From positions 195,636-259,635 of the forward strand of contig NZ_FNNQ01000003.1 in assembly GCF_900106775.1 (NCBI RefSeq): 64,000 bases of DNA. The letters are read 5' to 3'. Positions within the stretch are counted from its first letter, which is position 1. Each line of letters starts with the position of its first letter. The notes below the pieces were generated by a model. The model had not been told where the DNA came from. It was given only the letters and a program-made list of their open reading frames with translations, and ran no database searches. The stretch comes from Marininema mesophilum (GTDB taxonomy: Bacteria; Bacillota; Bacilli; Thermoactinomycetales; DSM-45169). A program made the position numbers and the translations under genes. Positions 42,266-50,246 of this stretch are shown in pieces.

Positions 42266-42297
42266 AATGTGGACAAGCCTGTCTATTCTAGATAATA

Positions 42298-42321
42298 AAG
42301 GTGGCCCTTAGGCTACCTTTA
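42298..42321 (+). terminator. Terminator of the CHAP hydrolase gene
   Basis: AAAGGTGGCC CTTA GGCTACCTTT followed by ATTTG. Confidence 0.75.
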
Positions 42322-42349
42322 TTTGTTGTTGTTGGTTTTCTTCATAAAA

Positions 42350-42371
42350 GAACAGACCATATGGCCTGTTC
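42350..42371 (-). terminator. Palindromic hairpin, probable terminator of the surface protein gene
   Basis: GAACAGACCATATGGCCTGTTC is near-perfectly self-complementary; on the minus strand it is followed by TTTTATG. Confidence 0.5.
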
Positions 42372-42522
42372 AAGGGAGGATGGGCAAATGATGATCCCGA
42401 ATCGGGACGGGTGTTTAATCTGATTTGGTACTACATTGTGAATGAAGTCGAAGTTATTTGATGGTAGTAAATATTACAACAGTTCCTTCGCCATCATAAC
42501 CGATAGATTTCCAGGAGTAGGG

Positions 42523-43182
42523 TTATTTTCGATGTGTAGAAGAGTGGCGACGGCCCATCAGGGCACATCCAACCAAAATCAGTTGAATACCTGTAGATCC
42601 CCATGGTGAAGGGACAGAGGCTTGCGGATCCTCTTTTGAAGCGCTATTCAGGTTTTGGAGCTTGCTAGACTCCTCTTTTGCAGAAGTTGCTTTTTCCTTT
42701 TCTGGCGCATTAGGTGTGCTATTCGATTCTTTTTCCGGGGATGTTGAAGTTTCTTTAGGAGAGGAGTTAAATCCGCAATCAACCATTTTGATTGTTTTGC
42801 CTTCTTTAGTGGTCGGATCCTCCGCTTTAAATTGAAAACAGGTGTCGAGATCCATCGCCTGGCCGTTGTTTTTTCCATACCAGACAGCGATCACCTGATA
42901 TTCTCTCCCAGGAATAAGATCTTTATAATTGGAAGTGAATTGCCGCAAGCGAGATCCTTCTTGTGACATTTGCTCATCGCTTCCGTTCAAAGTAACGATC
43001 CAGCTTCCCTGAGGATTTACAGCGTGAGGAAGGGTGACCTGAACACGATGTTGACCATCCTTAATTGAATAAGTACCTTCAAGTGGTTGTTGGTTGGTCT
43101 CCGAAGAATTATCGGCGAAGGCGGAGGGAGCTACCATGAATGCGAATAAACACATGATTAAAGCAAGAGCAGTAGTCCTCAT
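42523..43182 (-). CDS. Cell-surface protein with C-terminal membrane anchor, unknown function
   Basis: A 219-residue exported protein: signal peptide ending at about residue 23 (PSAFADN), a beta-rich domain of about 100 residues (GQHRVQVTLPHAV, GSWIVTLNGSD, YQVIAVWYGKN) with two cysteines (DTCFQF, VDCGF), then a 70-residue low-complexity Ser/Thr/Lys/Glu/Pro stalk and a C-terminal hydrophobic segment with a basic tail (TGIQLILVGCALMGRRHSSTHRK). The layout mimics a sortase substrate, but no LPxTG is present. I recognise no family. Confidence 0.7.
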   Translation of the reverse strand: MRTTALALIMCLFAFMVAPSAFADNSSETNQQPLEGTYSIKDGQHRVQVTLPHAVNPQGSWIVTLNGSDEQMSQEGSRLRQFTSNYKDLIPGREYQVIAVWYGKNNGQAMDLDTCFQFKAEDPTTKEGKTIKMVDCGFNSSPKETSTSPEKESNSTPNAPEKEKATSAKEESSKLQNLNSASKEDPQASVPSPWGSTGIQLILVGCALMGRRHSSTHRK

Positions 43183-43312
43183 TTTCGTTCACTTTCCTCC
43201 TTCAACCTGCCCATCTCATCCCTTTTCAACGTATCATAGACCTTTAGATCAAGCAATGAGATTTAATTGATTGATGCTAATTATCTTAAAAATAGTAAAG
43301 AAGTATGGGTCA

Positions 43313-43342
43313 TAAAAAAACCCCCTTACAAAGTAAGGAGGT
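43313..43342 (-). terminator. Terminator of clpP
   Basis: On the minus strand AACCTCCTTAC TTT GTAAGGGGGTT is followed by TTTTT. Confidence 0.85.
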
Positions 43343-43368
43343 TATGTACATGATCGATTGGGCTAAAC

Positions 43369-43959
43369 TCAGGATTTGGTTGCTTGGGTGATCACTTTAT
43401 CGATCAAGCCGTATTTTTTAGCTTCTTCCGCTTCCATAAAGAAATCGCGGTCTGTATCCTGTTGAACTTTTTTCAGGGTTTGGCCTGTTTGGTCTGCAAG
43501 AATTTTGTTCAGCTTATCTCGCATACGGAGAATCCGTTTGGCACTGATTTCAATATCGGATGCCTGTCCTTGGGCACCACCGAGAGGTTGGTGAATCATG
43601 ACCTCACTGTTGGGGAGGGCCAGTCGTTTCCCTGGAGTTCCAGAGGAAAGTAGGAATGCTCCCATGGAAGCTGCCATACCGACGCAGATCGTTTGAATAT
43701 CGCAACTAACATGGCGCATGGTATCGTAGATGGCAAAGCCAGCGGAGATGGATCCACCAGGGGAGTGGATGTAGAGCTGAATATCTTTATTAGGATCTTC
43801 CGTTTGCAGAAAAAGCATTTGGGCGACGATGGTGTTGGCTACAGCGTCATTGATTTCGCTACCCAAGAAGATGATACGATCTTTAAGAAGGCGGGAGTAG
43901 ATGTCATAGGACCGCTCCCCACGATTTGTCTGTTCGACAACATAAGGAATTAAATTCAT
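43369..43959 (-). CDS. clpP: ATP-dependent Clp protease proteolytic subunit
   Basis: ClpP is the serine protease barrel that works with ClpC, ClpX or ClpE. The 196-residue protein begins MNLIPYVVEQTNRGERSYDI and contains the catalytic Ser in GMAASMGAFLL, His in EVMIHQPLGG and Asp in QQDTDRDFFM. An upstream in-frame extension to 44004 would run through the -10 box, so the ATG at 43957-43959, after GAGGAGG, is the start. A promoter with an overlapping CtsR site lies just upstream, predicting heat and protein-stress control. Confidence 0.98.
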   Translation of the reverse strand: MNLIPYVVEQTNRGERSYDIYSRLLKDRIIFLGSEINDAVANTIVAQMLFLQTEDPNKDIQLYIHSPGGSISAGFAIYDTMRHVSCDIQTICVGMAASMGAFLLSSGTPGKRLALPNSEVMIHQPLGGAQGQASDIEISAKRILRMRDKLNKILADQTGQTLKKVQQDTDRDFFMEAEEAKKYGLIDKVITQATKS

Positions 43960-44002
43960 GCGTAGTTCCTCCTCTGTCGGAAAAAGTTTGGATTGTATTT
44001 CC

Positions 44003-44032
44003 ATGATAGCTTAAAGGTCAGGAAAGGTCAAC
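44003..44032 (-). promoter_or_regulatory. clpP promoter overlapped by a CtsR operator
   Basis: On the minus strand TTGACC, 17 bases, TATCAT forms a sigma-A promoter. On the plus strand the same bases 44016-44032 read GGTCAGGAAAGGTCAAC, close to the CtsR heptad repeat GGTCAAANANGGTCAAA (mismatches at three of the conserved positions). CtsR is the class III heat-shock repressor of Firmicutes. Confidence 0.75.
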
Positions 44033-44103
44033 ATCAGTTAACCCCCATCTCGATGAGGCAAAAGAAAAAACGACAACCACATTCGGTTGCCGTTTTTTCA
44101 ATA

Positions 44104-44178
44104 TGGTGCGCCTACCAGGATTCGAACCTGGGCACCTGGTTCCGGAGACCAGTGCTCTATCCCCTGAGCTATAGGCGC
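44104..44178 (-). tRNA. tRNA-Arg (CCG anticodon)
   Basis: A complete cloverleaf on the minus strand: acceptor GCGCCTA / TAGGCGC, D-arm TAGCTCAGGGGATAGA, anticodon arm CTGGT-CTCCGGA-ACCAG with anticodon CCG, T-arm with GGTTCGAATCC, discriminator A and an encoded CCA end. It reads CGG arginine codons. Confidence 0.95.
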
Positions 44179-44499
44179 ATAGACTGAGTTGATTAGCGAC
44201 AAAGTCCATTATATCGAAGCTCTAGTTGAAAGACAAGGGGTTCTCCAGAAATTGCTTTACCCGACTCTTTCTTATTGATTCACCTACAAGATAGTCGGTA
44301 CGGCAAGGGGTATGTAGTTTTTGTTAAATGGTTGCTCTCATCTTTGTGATAGAATAAGAGAGTATACAGAGCTAATCCCTAAGTATTCTTCCCGGTTTAC
44401 GGCTCTCTCAACCTCTCTTTTTGTTAATTGAAAGTGTGTTGCGGGAGCATCAGTTACCAAGGGTGCAACATATACTGGAACACGCGGAGGTGACCGCAA
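44179..44499. other. Intergenic stretch before rpoN
   Basis: No gene is seen. A TAGAAT -10-like word at 44350-44355 may serve rpoN, but no good -35 sits at the proper distance. Confidence 0.4.
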
Positions 44500-45900
44500 A
44501 TGGCTTTGTCCATGGGGTATAGTCTTGCGCAGGAACAGCGCATGAAGTTAGTGATGACTCCGGAGTTGCGTCAAGCGATTCACGTGTTGCAATTATCCGC
44601 CATTGATTTAAATCAGTATATTCAGGAGCAGGCGTTGGAAAATCCAGTGTTAGAAGTTGAGGAGGTAACAATAGACGAACCCTTTCAGGTAAACGAGGAA
44701 AGGCTCGCTGATTGGACAGCTTACCTTGGTTCTGGGGAAAGGGAGTATCGCGCTGGATTCTCCGTGGGAGCGGGGGATGACTCCCCCTTTGAGAAGATGG
44801 TAGCCAGTGAAGACTCCCTTGTGGACAATCTAGAAATACAATTGCGGTGCCTGTCATTGAATAAAATGGAGTTTCAAATTTGTCAGTTCATCATCGGATG
44901 TATCGATGAAGATGGTTATCTCGATATTGATCCTTCAATATTATGTAAGCGCTTTACTATTTCTGAGCAGGAACTGGAGGATATCTTAACTATTATTCAC
45001 GGCCTAGATCCGGCAGGTATAGGAGCTCGCTCTCTTTCTGAGTGCCTAGCCATTCAGTTAAGGCGGGAGATAGAATCTGATCACAGGGCCCTTGGTGTAG
45101 TGACGGAAGCATTTCTTCCATTTGCAGAGGGGCGATGGCGTGAGGTGGCGCGCCGCCTGGATTGTTCCCTAGCTGAAGTGCAGAATGCGGCGGATCGTAT
45201 CCGTCGTTTAAATCCACGACCGGGAACCCATTTTAATAGAGAAGAAGCCTCACGATATATCCATCCGGATGTCTTTGTGGCAAAGAGGGATGGGGAGTGG
45301 GAAATCACGGTTAATGAGATCGATATGCCTCGTCTATCAATCAGTAGTTACTATACCAAGGTGTTGCATATTAAGGATGGTCAAGAAAAACAAGTTGCTT
45401 CGTATATCAAGGACCGTTTGCAATCAGCGATGGGGATCTTAAAGAGCATTGAACAACGCCGCCATACCATGTATCGTGTGACGGAGAAAATCCTGGCTGA
45501 GCAGCAGGACTTCTTTGTTCATGGGGTTGCTTATTTAAAACCCCTCACCCTTAGCCGATTGGCTGACCTGTTGGATGTACATGAATCGACAGTAAGTCGT
45601 GCGACCCAGCACAAGTACATGCAGACACCCCAGGGGATGTTTCCTTTTAGGTACTTTTTCCCTTCGGGGGTCATGACAGACCAAGGGGAGTATACCTCTG
45701 CACAAAGTGTAAAAGATAAGATCGGCCAAATGATTACCAAGGAACAAAAGAAGAAACCTCTCTCGGATCAAAGAATAGCCGATCTGTTGGAAACGGAAGG
45801 GATTAACATTTCACGACGAACGGTTACGAAGTATCGTGAAGAGATGGGGATAGGGACCTCGCGAAAGCGTCGACGCTATGAGAGAGAGTCCCTTGGATAA
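44500..45900 (+). CDS. rpoN: RNA polymerase sigma-54 factor (SigL)
   Basis: A 466-residue sigma-54, the sigma factor that needs an enhancer-binding activator. Region I is visible (GYSLAQEQRMKLVMTPELRQ with the glutamine-rich Q/L pattern and ALENPVLE), followed by the acidic region II, the core-binding domain, a helix-turn-helix and the RpoN box (SRRTVTKYREEMGI near residue 445). In Bacillus SigL drives catabolic genes for amino acids and acetoin. No activator gene lies in the window. ATG after GGAGGTGACC. Confidence 0.96.
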   Translation: MALSMGYSLAQEQRMKLVMTPELRQAIHVLQLSAIDLNQYIQEQALENPVLEVEEVTIDEPFQVNEERLADWTAYLGSGEREYRAGFSVGAGDDSPFEKMVASEDSLVDNLEIQLRCLSLNKMEFQICQFIIGCIDEDGYLDIDPSILCKRFTISEQELEDILTIIHGLDPAGIGARSLSECLAIQLRREIESDHRALGVVTEAFLPFAEGRWREVARRLDCSLAEVQNAADRIRRLNPRPGTHFNREEASRYIHPDVFVAKRDGEWEITVNEIDMPRLSISSYYTKVLHIKDGQEKQVASYIKDRLQSAMGILKSIEQRRHTMYRVTEKILAEQQDFFVHGVAYLKPLTLSRLADLLDVHESTVSRATQHKYMQTPQGMFPFRYFFPSGVMTDQGEYTSAQSVKDKIGQMITKEQKKKPLSDQRIADLLETEGINISRRTVTKYREEMGIGTSRKRRRYERESLG

Positions 45901-45911
45901 GGTACCAGAAG

Positions 45912-45941
45912 GGGAAAAAGAGACATCGTGTTCTTTTTCCC
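45912..45941 (+). terminator. Hairpin after rpoN
   Basis: GGGAAAAAGA / TCTTTTTCCC stem with no downstream T-run; a weak or inactive terminator. Confidence 0.5.
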
Positions 45942-45964
45942 GATTATTTCTAGGCATATTCATC

Positions 45965-45993
45965 TTGTCAAATCCATAAGGTTTAGTTAGAAT
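45965..45993 (+). promoter_or_regulatory. Sigma-A promoter of the cggR-gap operon
   Basis: TTGTCA, 17 bases, TAGAAT; the start point near 46000 lies just before the CggR-type operator, the same order as in B. subtilis. Confidence 0.75.
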
Positions 45994-46026
45994 AAATGGT
46001 GTCAGTTCTATTTTTTTGGTTCGATT

Positions 46027-46055
46027 GGGACGCAATACGCTACATGGGACTTGAA
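46027..46055 (+). promoter_or_regulatory. CggR operator
   Basis: GGGAC at 46027, a second GGGAC at 46046 and GTCCC at 46058-adjacent sequence (GGGACTTGAAAAGTCCC) resemble the CggR operator CGGGAC-N6-TGTC repeated. The repeat spacing is 19 bases here against 20 in B. subtilis. The site lies between promoter and cggR start. Confidence 0.65.
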
Positions 46056-46076
46056 AAGTCCCGGAGGTCTAGGTGA

Positions 46077-47105
46077 ATGAAAACAATTCTTGAACTACAG
46101 AAGAAATTATTGCCTGATCTCTTGGATGTGTTGAAGCAGCGTTATGAGGTGCTTCGCCATTTGTACTTAATGCAACCCGTGGGACGGCGAAGCCTTGCTT
46201 CAGCCCTTGGGATGACCGAGCGCATCCTACGCAGTGAAGTAGAATTTCTCAGGGAACAGGGACTTATACGCATTGAGACAGTGGGTATGAAGCTCTCTGA
46301 TGTGGGGGTTGACCTGGTAGCGGAGATGGAGCCACTGATAAAGGATCTATTTGGTTTAACCGATCTGGAGAATCACCTAGCTACCCATCTACGCTTAAAA
46401 CGGGTCATTGTTGTTCCGGGAGATTCCGACCGTTCGGATTGGGTGAAAAAGGAGATGGGTCGCGCAGTAGCCCGTCTTTTAAAAGCGATATCTCGCTCAA
46501 ACCAAGTGGTCGCAGTAGCTGGTGGGACGACCTTGGCAGCTGTTGCTGAGATGATGACTGCTTCCTCCAGTTTAAAGACAACCACCTTTGTGCCTGCACG
46601 AGGGGGTCTTGGTGAAGTAGTGGAGCTAGAGGCCAATACCATTGCTTCACTGATGGCAACAAAAGCTGGAGGAAACTATCGGCTTCTTCATGTCCCTGAT
46701 CAACTCTCTGATGCGGCACGGGAGACATTGATGAAGGAGCCTCGTATTCAGGAAATGATGGAACTGGTTCGATCTGCGTGCATCGTCGTTCATGGGATCG
46801 GAGATGCTAAAGCTATGGCTGAAAGGCGGAAATCTTCACCTGAGTTATTGGCTCATCTAGAACAAGAGGGAGCCGTTGGTGAAGCGTTCGGGTATTACTT
46901 TGCCCGAGATGGACGGATTGTACATTACGGGCGAAGCATTGGACTCACTTTGGAAGATTTAGCGAGAGCGCACAATGTGATTGCGGTAGCAGGGGGATCA
47001 GGAAAAGCAGAATCCATCGCAGCGGTTTGTCCTGTAGTTGGTGGCGGAACGCTCATCACCGATGAAAGTGCCGCGAGAGCTATCCTGTCTGACGTAAACC
47101 TGTGA
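46077..47105 (+). CDS. cggR: Central glycolytic genes regulator CggR
   Basis: A 342-residue SorC/DeoR-type repressor. An N-terminal winged helix-turn-helix (residues about 30-60, GRRSLASALGMTERILRSEVEFL) precedes a sugar-isomerase-like effector domain (AVAGGTTLAAVAEMM, VPARGGLGE, VHGIGDAKAMAERR). CggR represses the gap-pgk-tpiA-gpmI-eno operon until fructose 1,6-bisphosphate builds up. It heads that operon and lies 47 bases before gap. ATG after CGGAGGTCTAGGTGA. Confidence 0.95.
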   Translation: MKTILELQKKLLPDLLDVLKQRYEVLRHLYLMQPVGRRSLASALGMTERILRSEVEFLREQGLIRIETVGMKLSDVGVDLVAEMEPLIKDLFGLTDLENHLATHLRLKRVIVVPGDSDRSDWVKKEMGRAVARLLKAISRSNQVVAVAGGTTLAAVAEMMTASSSLKTTTFVPARGGLGEVVELEANTIASLMATKAGGNYRLLHVPDQLSDAARETLMKEPRIQEMMELVRSACIVVHGIGDAKAMAERRKSSPELLAHLEQEGAVGEAFGYYFARDGRIVHYGRSIGLTLEDLARAHNVIAVAGGSGKAESIAAVCPVVGGGTLITDESAARAILSDVNL

Positions 47106-47152
47106 AAATTTAATTACAATGAACTTGTAACATAGAAATGGGGTAATTTTTA

Positions 47153-48160
47153 ATGGCAACGAAAATTGGTATTAACGGATTTGGACGAATCGGACGTGGC
47201 GTATTTCGTGTAGCAATGAAGAACCCAGAGCTGGAAGTCGTGGCAATTAACGACTTGACGGATGCAGATACCTTGGCCCATCTACTGAAATATGACTCCA
47301 TTCATGGCAAATATGATGGTAGCGTGGAAGTGTCCAGCAAAGGCCTAATGGTAGATGGTAAAGAAGTCGCCGTTATTGCTGAACGGGATCCTGCTCAGCT
47401 TCCCTGGGGAGAACTGGGTGTTGAGATTGTTGTGGAGTCTACGGGACGGTTCACTAAAAAAGCAGACGCTGAAAAACATCGTCAAGCTGGTGCGAAGAAG
47501 GTCATCATCTCTGCACCTGCAAACGATGAGGATCTCACCATCGTTGTAGGTGTTAACGAAGATAAGTATGATCCAGTAGCGCATAACATCATCTCCAATG
47601 CATCCTGCACCACCAACTGTCTCTCTCCTGTGGTTAAGGTACTTCATGAGAAATTTGGCGTACGTCGTGGTCTGATGACGACAGTTCACTCTTATACGAA
47701 CGACCAACAAATCCTTGACCTTCCCCATAAGGACCTGCGTCGTGCGCGTGCTGCAGCGGAATCCATCATCCCGACGAGCACCGGTGCAGCGAAGGCAGTT
47801 ACTAAGGTTCTCCCTGAACTTGAAGGGAGACTAAATGGTTTTTCAATGCGTGTTCCTACGCCTAACGTATCGGTAGTCGATTTTGTTGCTGAGACGGATA
47901 AAGAAGTAACGGTGGACGAAGTGAATGAAGCCTTGCTTCAAGCCGCTGAAGGAAATCTGAAGGGTATTCTCGGTTATTCCGATGAACCGCTTGTTTCTAA
48001 GGATTACAACGGTGACCCTCGTTCTTCTATCATTGATGCATTGTCCACCATGATCCAAGATGGCAACATGGTAAAAGTAGTTTCTTGGTATGATAATGAG
48101 TGGGGCTTCTCCAATCGGATGGTTGACTTGATGGTCTACATTGCGAAGAAAGGCCTCTAA
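47153..48160 (+). CDS. gap: Glyceraldehyde-3-phosphate dehydrogenase (glycolytic)
   Basis: A 335-residue NAD-dependent GAPDH. The Rossmann opening IGINGFGRIGRGVFR and the active-site ISNASCTTNCLSPV with the catalytic Cys are intact; the C-terminal VSWYDNEWGFSNRMVDLMVYI is typical. Position after cggR marks it as the glycolytic GapA form rather than the gluconeogenic GapB. ATG after AATGGGG. Confidence 0.98.
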   Translation: MATKIGINGFGRIGRGVFRVAMKNPELEVVAINDLTDADTLAHLLKYDSIHGKYDGSVEVSSKGLMVDGKEVAVIAERDPAQLPWGELGVEIVVESTGRFTKKADAEKHRQAGAKKVIISAPANDEDLTIVVGVNEDKYDPVAHNIISNASCTTNCLSPVVKVLHEKFGVRRGLMTTVHSYTNDQQILDLPHKDLRRARAAAESIIPTSTGAAKAVTKVLPELEGRLNGFSMRVPTPNVSVVDFVAETDKEVTVDEVNEALLQAAEGNLKGILGYSDEPLVSKDYNGDPRSSIIDALSTMIQDGNMVKVVSWYDNEWGFSNRMVDLMVYIAKKGL

Positions 48161-48182
48161 GTCTAGAATGAAGATGTAAACG

Positions 48183-48207
48183 AAGAGGGGAGATTACTCT
48201 CCTCTTT
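48183..48207 (+). terminator. Internal hairpin between gap and pgk
   Basis: AAGAGGGGAG ATTA CTCTCCTCTT stem followed by TCTC. It may act as a partial terminator or an mRNA-stability element that raises gap over the distal genes. Confidence 0.6.
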
Positions 48208-48229
48208 CTCATGCTGAGGAGGGGGCAAT

Positions 48230-49411
48230 TTGGACAAACAGTCGATTCGTGATGTGGATCTCCGCGGTAAGCGAGCTTTTTGCCGTGTTGACTTTAACGT
48301 ACCGCTAGAAGAGGGAAAGATCACTGATGATACTCGGATTCAAGCGGCAGTGCCTACGATTTCCTACTTAAGTGAGCAAGGAGCTAAGGTCATTCTAGCT
48401 AGTCACTTAGGTCGTCCAAAGGGGCAAGTTGTCGATGAATTGCGCCTGGATCCTGTGGCAAAACGTCTTTCAGAACTTCTTGGCAAGACGGTGGCAAAGG
48501 CGGATGAAGCCATTGGGGACGAGGTAGCCGCCCATGTGCAAGAGATGGAGGATGGCGATATTCTTCTTCTAGAGAATGTTCGTTTTTATCCAGGAGAAGA
48601 ACAAAATGATCCTGGATTAGCCCAATCCTTTGCCTCTCTGGCAGATTTGTATGTGAATGATGCCTTTGGTGCGGCTCATCGTGCCCATTCTTCTACTGAA
48701 GGAATCGCGCATTTTCTACCCGCTGTAGCAGGATTTCTGATGCAAAAAGAACTAGAGACGTTAGGAAAAGCACTCGCCTCTCCGGAACGACCCTTTACAG
48801 CAATTATTGGTGGAGCGAAGGTAAAAGATAAGATCGGTGTGATCGATCACTTATTGGATAAAGTAGACCATCTTTTGATTGGTGGAGGGCTTGCTTACAC
48901 CTTTTTGAAAGCAAAAGGGTATGAGATTGGAGAATCTCTTTTAGAGCCGGAAAAAGTAGAACAAGCCAAGGAATTTATGGCGAAGGCAAAGGAAAAAGGC
49001 GTTGATCTTCAATTGCCAGTAGATATTGTGGCCGCGGCTGAGTTTTCCGCTACAGCTCGAGCTGAGGTAGTCCCTGCAGATCAGATTCCTGCAGATCTGC
49101 AGGGACTTGATATGGGTCCACAATCCAGGGAAAAATACGCTCGCATCATTAGTGATTCGAAGCTCGTTATTTGGAACGGTCCCCTGGGTGTATTTGAATT
49201 TGATCGCTTTGCTGAAGGAACCTTTGCCGTTGCTCAAGCAGTAGCAGAATCGGATGCGACGAGCATCATTGGTGGTGGCGACTCTGCAGCGGCGATTGCC
49301 AAGGCAGGGCTTGCGGATCAGGTGGATCATATCTCTACTGGCGGCGGTGCCTCCTTGGAACTGATGGAAGGAAAAACTCTTCCCGGTGTAGCCGCACTAC
49401 AAGATCGTTAA
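48230..49411 (+). CDS. pgk: Phosphoglycerate kinase
   Basis: A 393-residue kinase that makes ATP from 1,3-bisphosphoglycerate. The N-terminal FCRVDFNVPLEEGKITDDTRI motif, the hinge, ATP site AKVKDKIGVIDHL, and C-terminal GGGDSAAAIAKAG with ISTGGGASLELMEG are all present. The start is TTG at 48230 after GAGGAGGGGG. Normal length; no fusion to TpiA. Confidence 0.98.
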   Translation: MDKQSIRDVDLRGKRAFCRVDFNVPLEEGKITDDTRIQAAVPTISYLSEQGAKVILASHLGRPKGQVVDELRLDPVAKRLSELLGKTVAKADEAIGDEVAAHVQEMEDGDILLLENVRFYPGEEQNDPGLAQSFASLADLYVNDAFGAAHRAHSSTEGIAHFLPAVAGFLMQKELETLGKALASPERPFTAIIGGAKVKDKIGVIDHLLDKVDHLLIGGGLAYTFLKAKGYEIGESLLEPEKVEQAKEFMAKAKEKGVDLQLPVDIVAAAEFSATARAEVVPADQIPADLQGLDMGPQSREKYARIISDSKLVIWNGPLGVFEFDRFAEGTFAVAQAVAESDATSIIGGGDSAAAIAKAGLADQVDHISTGGGASLELMEGKTLPGVAALQDR

Positions 49412-49475
49412 TAACTAGGTAAAGTCACACACCTAAAGAGTCAGGACACATCATTTGAATAGAGGCGGTGAACAT

Positions 49476-50246
49476 ATGCGTACTCCTGTAATTGCAGGGA
49501 ATTGGAAAATGTACAAGACGGTGGACCAAGCCCTGGATTTCCTTAATACATTGCGCGGACGGAGCGAAGTGAACGGTGTTGAACAAGTGTTGTGTGCCTC
49601 CTTTGTTTCGCTACCGACGTTGATACAAGCTACTTCTGGTACTGAGATCAGTATTGGAGCACAAAACTTGCATTGGGAAGAAGAAGGGGCCTTTACTGGT
49701 GAAGTTAGCCCTACGATGCTCAATGACATCGATGTTTCCTATGTGATTATCGGTCACTCAGAACGGCGTACTTACTTTGCTGAAACGGATGAGGCAGTCA
49801 ACAAGAAAACCAAATCGGCCCTGGGCCATGACCTCATTCCCATCGTCTGTATCGGAGAGACCTTGGAAGAGAAAGAAGCAGATCGCACCCAAGAAACCGT
49901 GCGAGATCAAGTGGCACAGGCTCTTGATGGGCTCACTTCAGAAGAAGCGACCCGTGTGATCCTTGCCTATGAACCAGTTTGGGCGATTGGTACGGGGAAA
50001 TCCGCGACAGCAGATGATGCGGATGATGTGATCCGTTTCATTCGGAAGGCCGTTTCTGACCAATTGGATCCACAGGTAGCAAGGGAGATGCGTATTCTTT
50101 ACGGAGGTAGCGTAAAACCTGGCAACATCGATTCTTTTTTGGAACGACAAGATATTGATGGTGCCCTCGTGGGTGGAGCGAGCCTGGACCCTGATTCCTT
50201 TGCTCAATTAGTCAATGCAGCGGCTAAGAGTGGTGACCAGGAATGA
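49476..50246 (+). CDS. tpiA: Triosephosphate isomerase
   Basis: A 256-residue TIM barrel. Visible are RTPVIAGNWKMYKT (Lys), SERRTYFAE (His region IIGHSERR), the catalytic Glu in AYEPVWAIGTGKSA and the phosphate loop ILYGGSVKPGN. The ATG at 49476 follows AGAGGCGG; a frame extension to 49455 is not needed. Overlaps gpmI by four bases. Confidence 0.98.
   Translation: MRTPVIAGNWKMYKTVDQALDFLNTLRGRSEVNGVEQVLCASFVSLPTLIQATSGTEISIGAQNLHWEEEGAFTGEVSPTMLNDIDVSYVIIGHSERRTYFAETDEAVNKKTKSALGHDLIPIVCIGETLEEKEADRTQETVRDQVAQALDGLTSEEATRVILAYEPVWAIGTGKSATADDADDVIRFIRKAVSDQLDPQVAREMRILYGGSVKPGNIDSFLERQDIDGALVGGASLDPDSFAQLVNAAAKSGDQE

Noticed and set aside
42350..42371. LexA/SOS-type operator (GAACAG...CTGTTC)
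   Set aside because: The half-sites are too far apart for the Bacillus SOS box, and the place and T-run fit a terminator.
44018..44209. Two small open frames near clpP
   Set aside because: They cover the tRNA-Arg gene on both strands.
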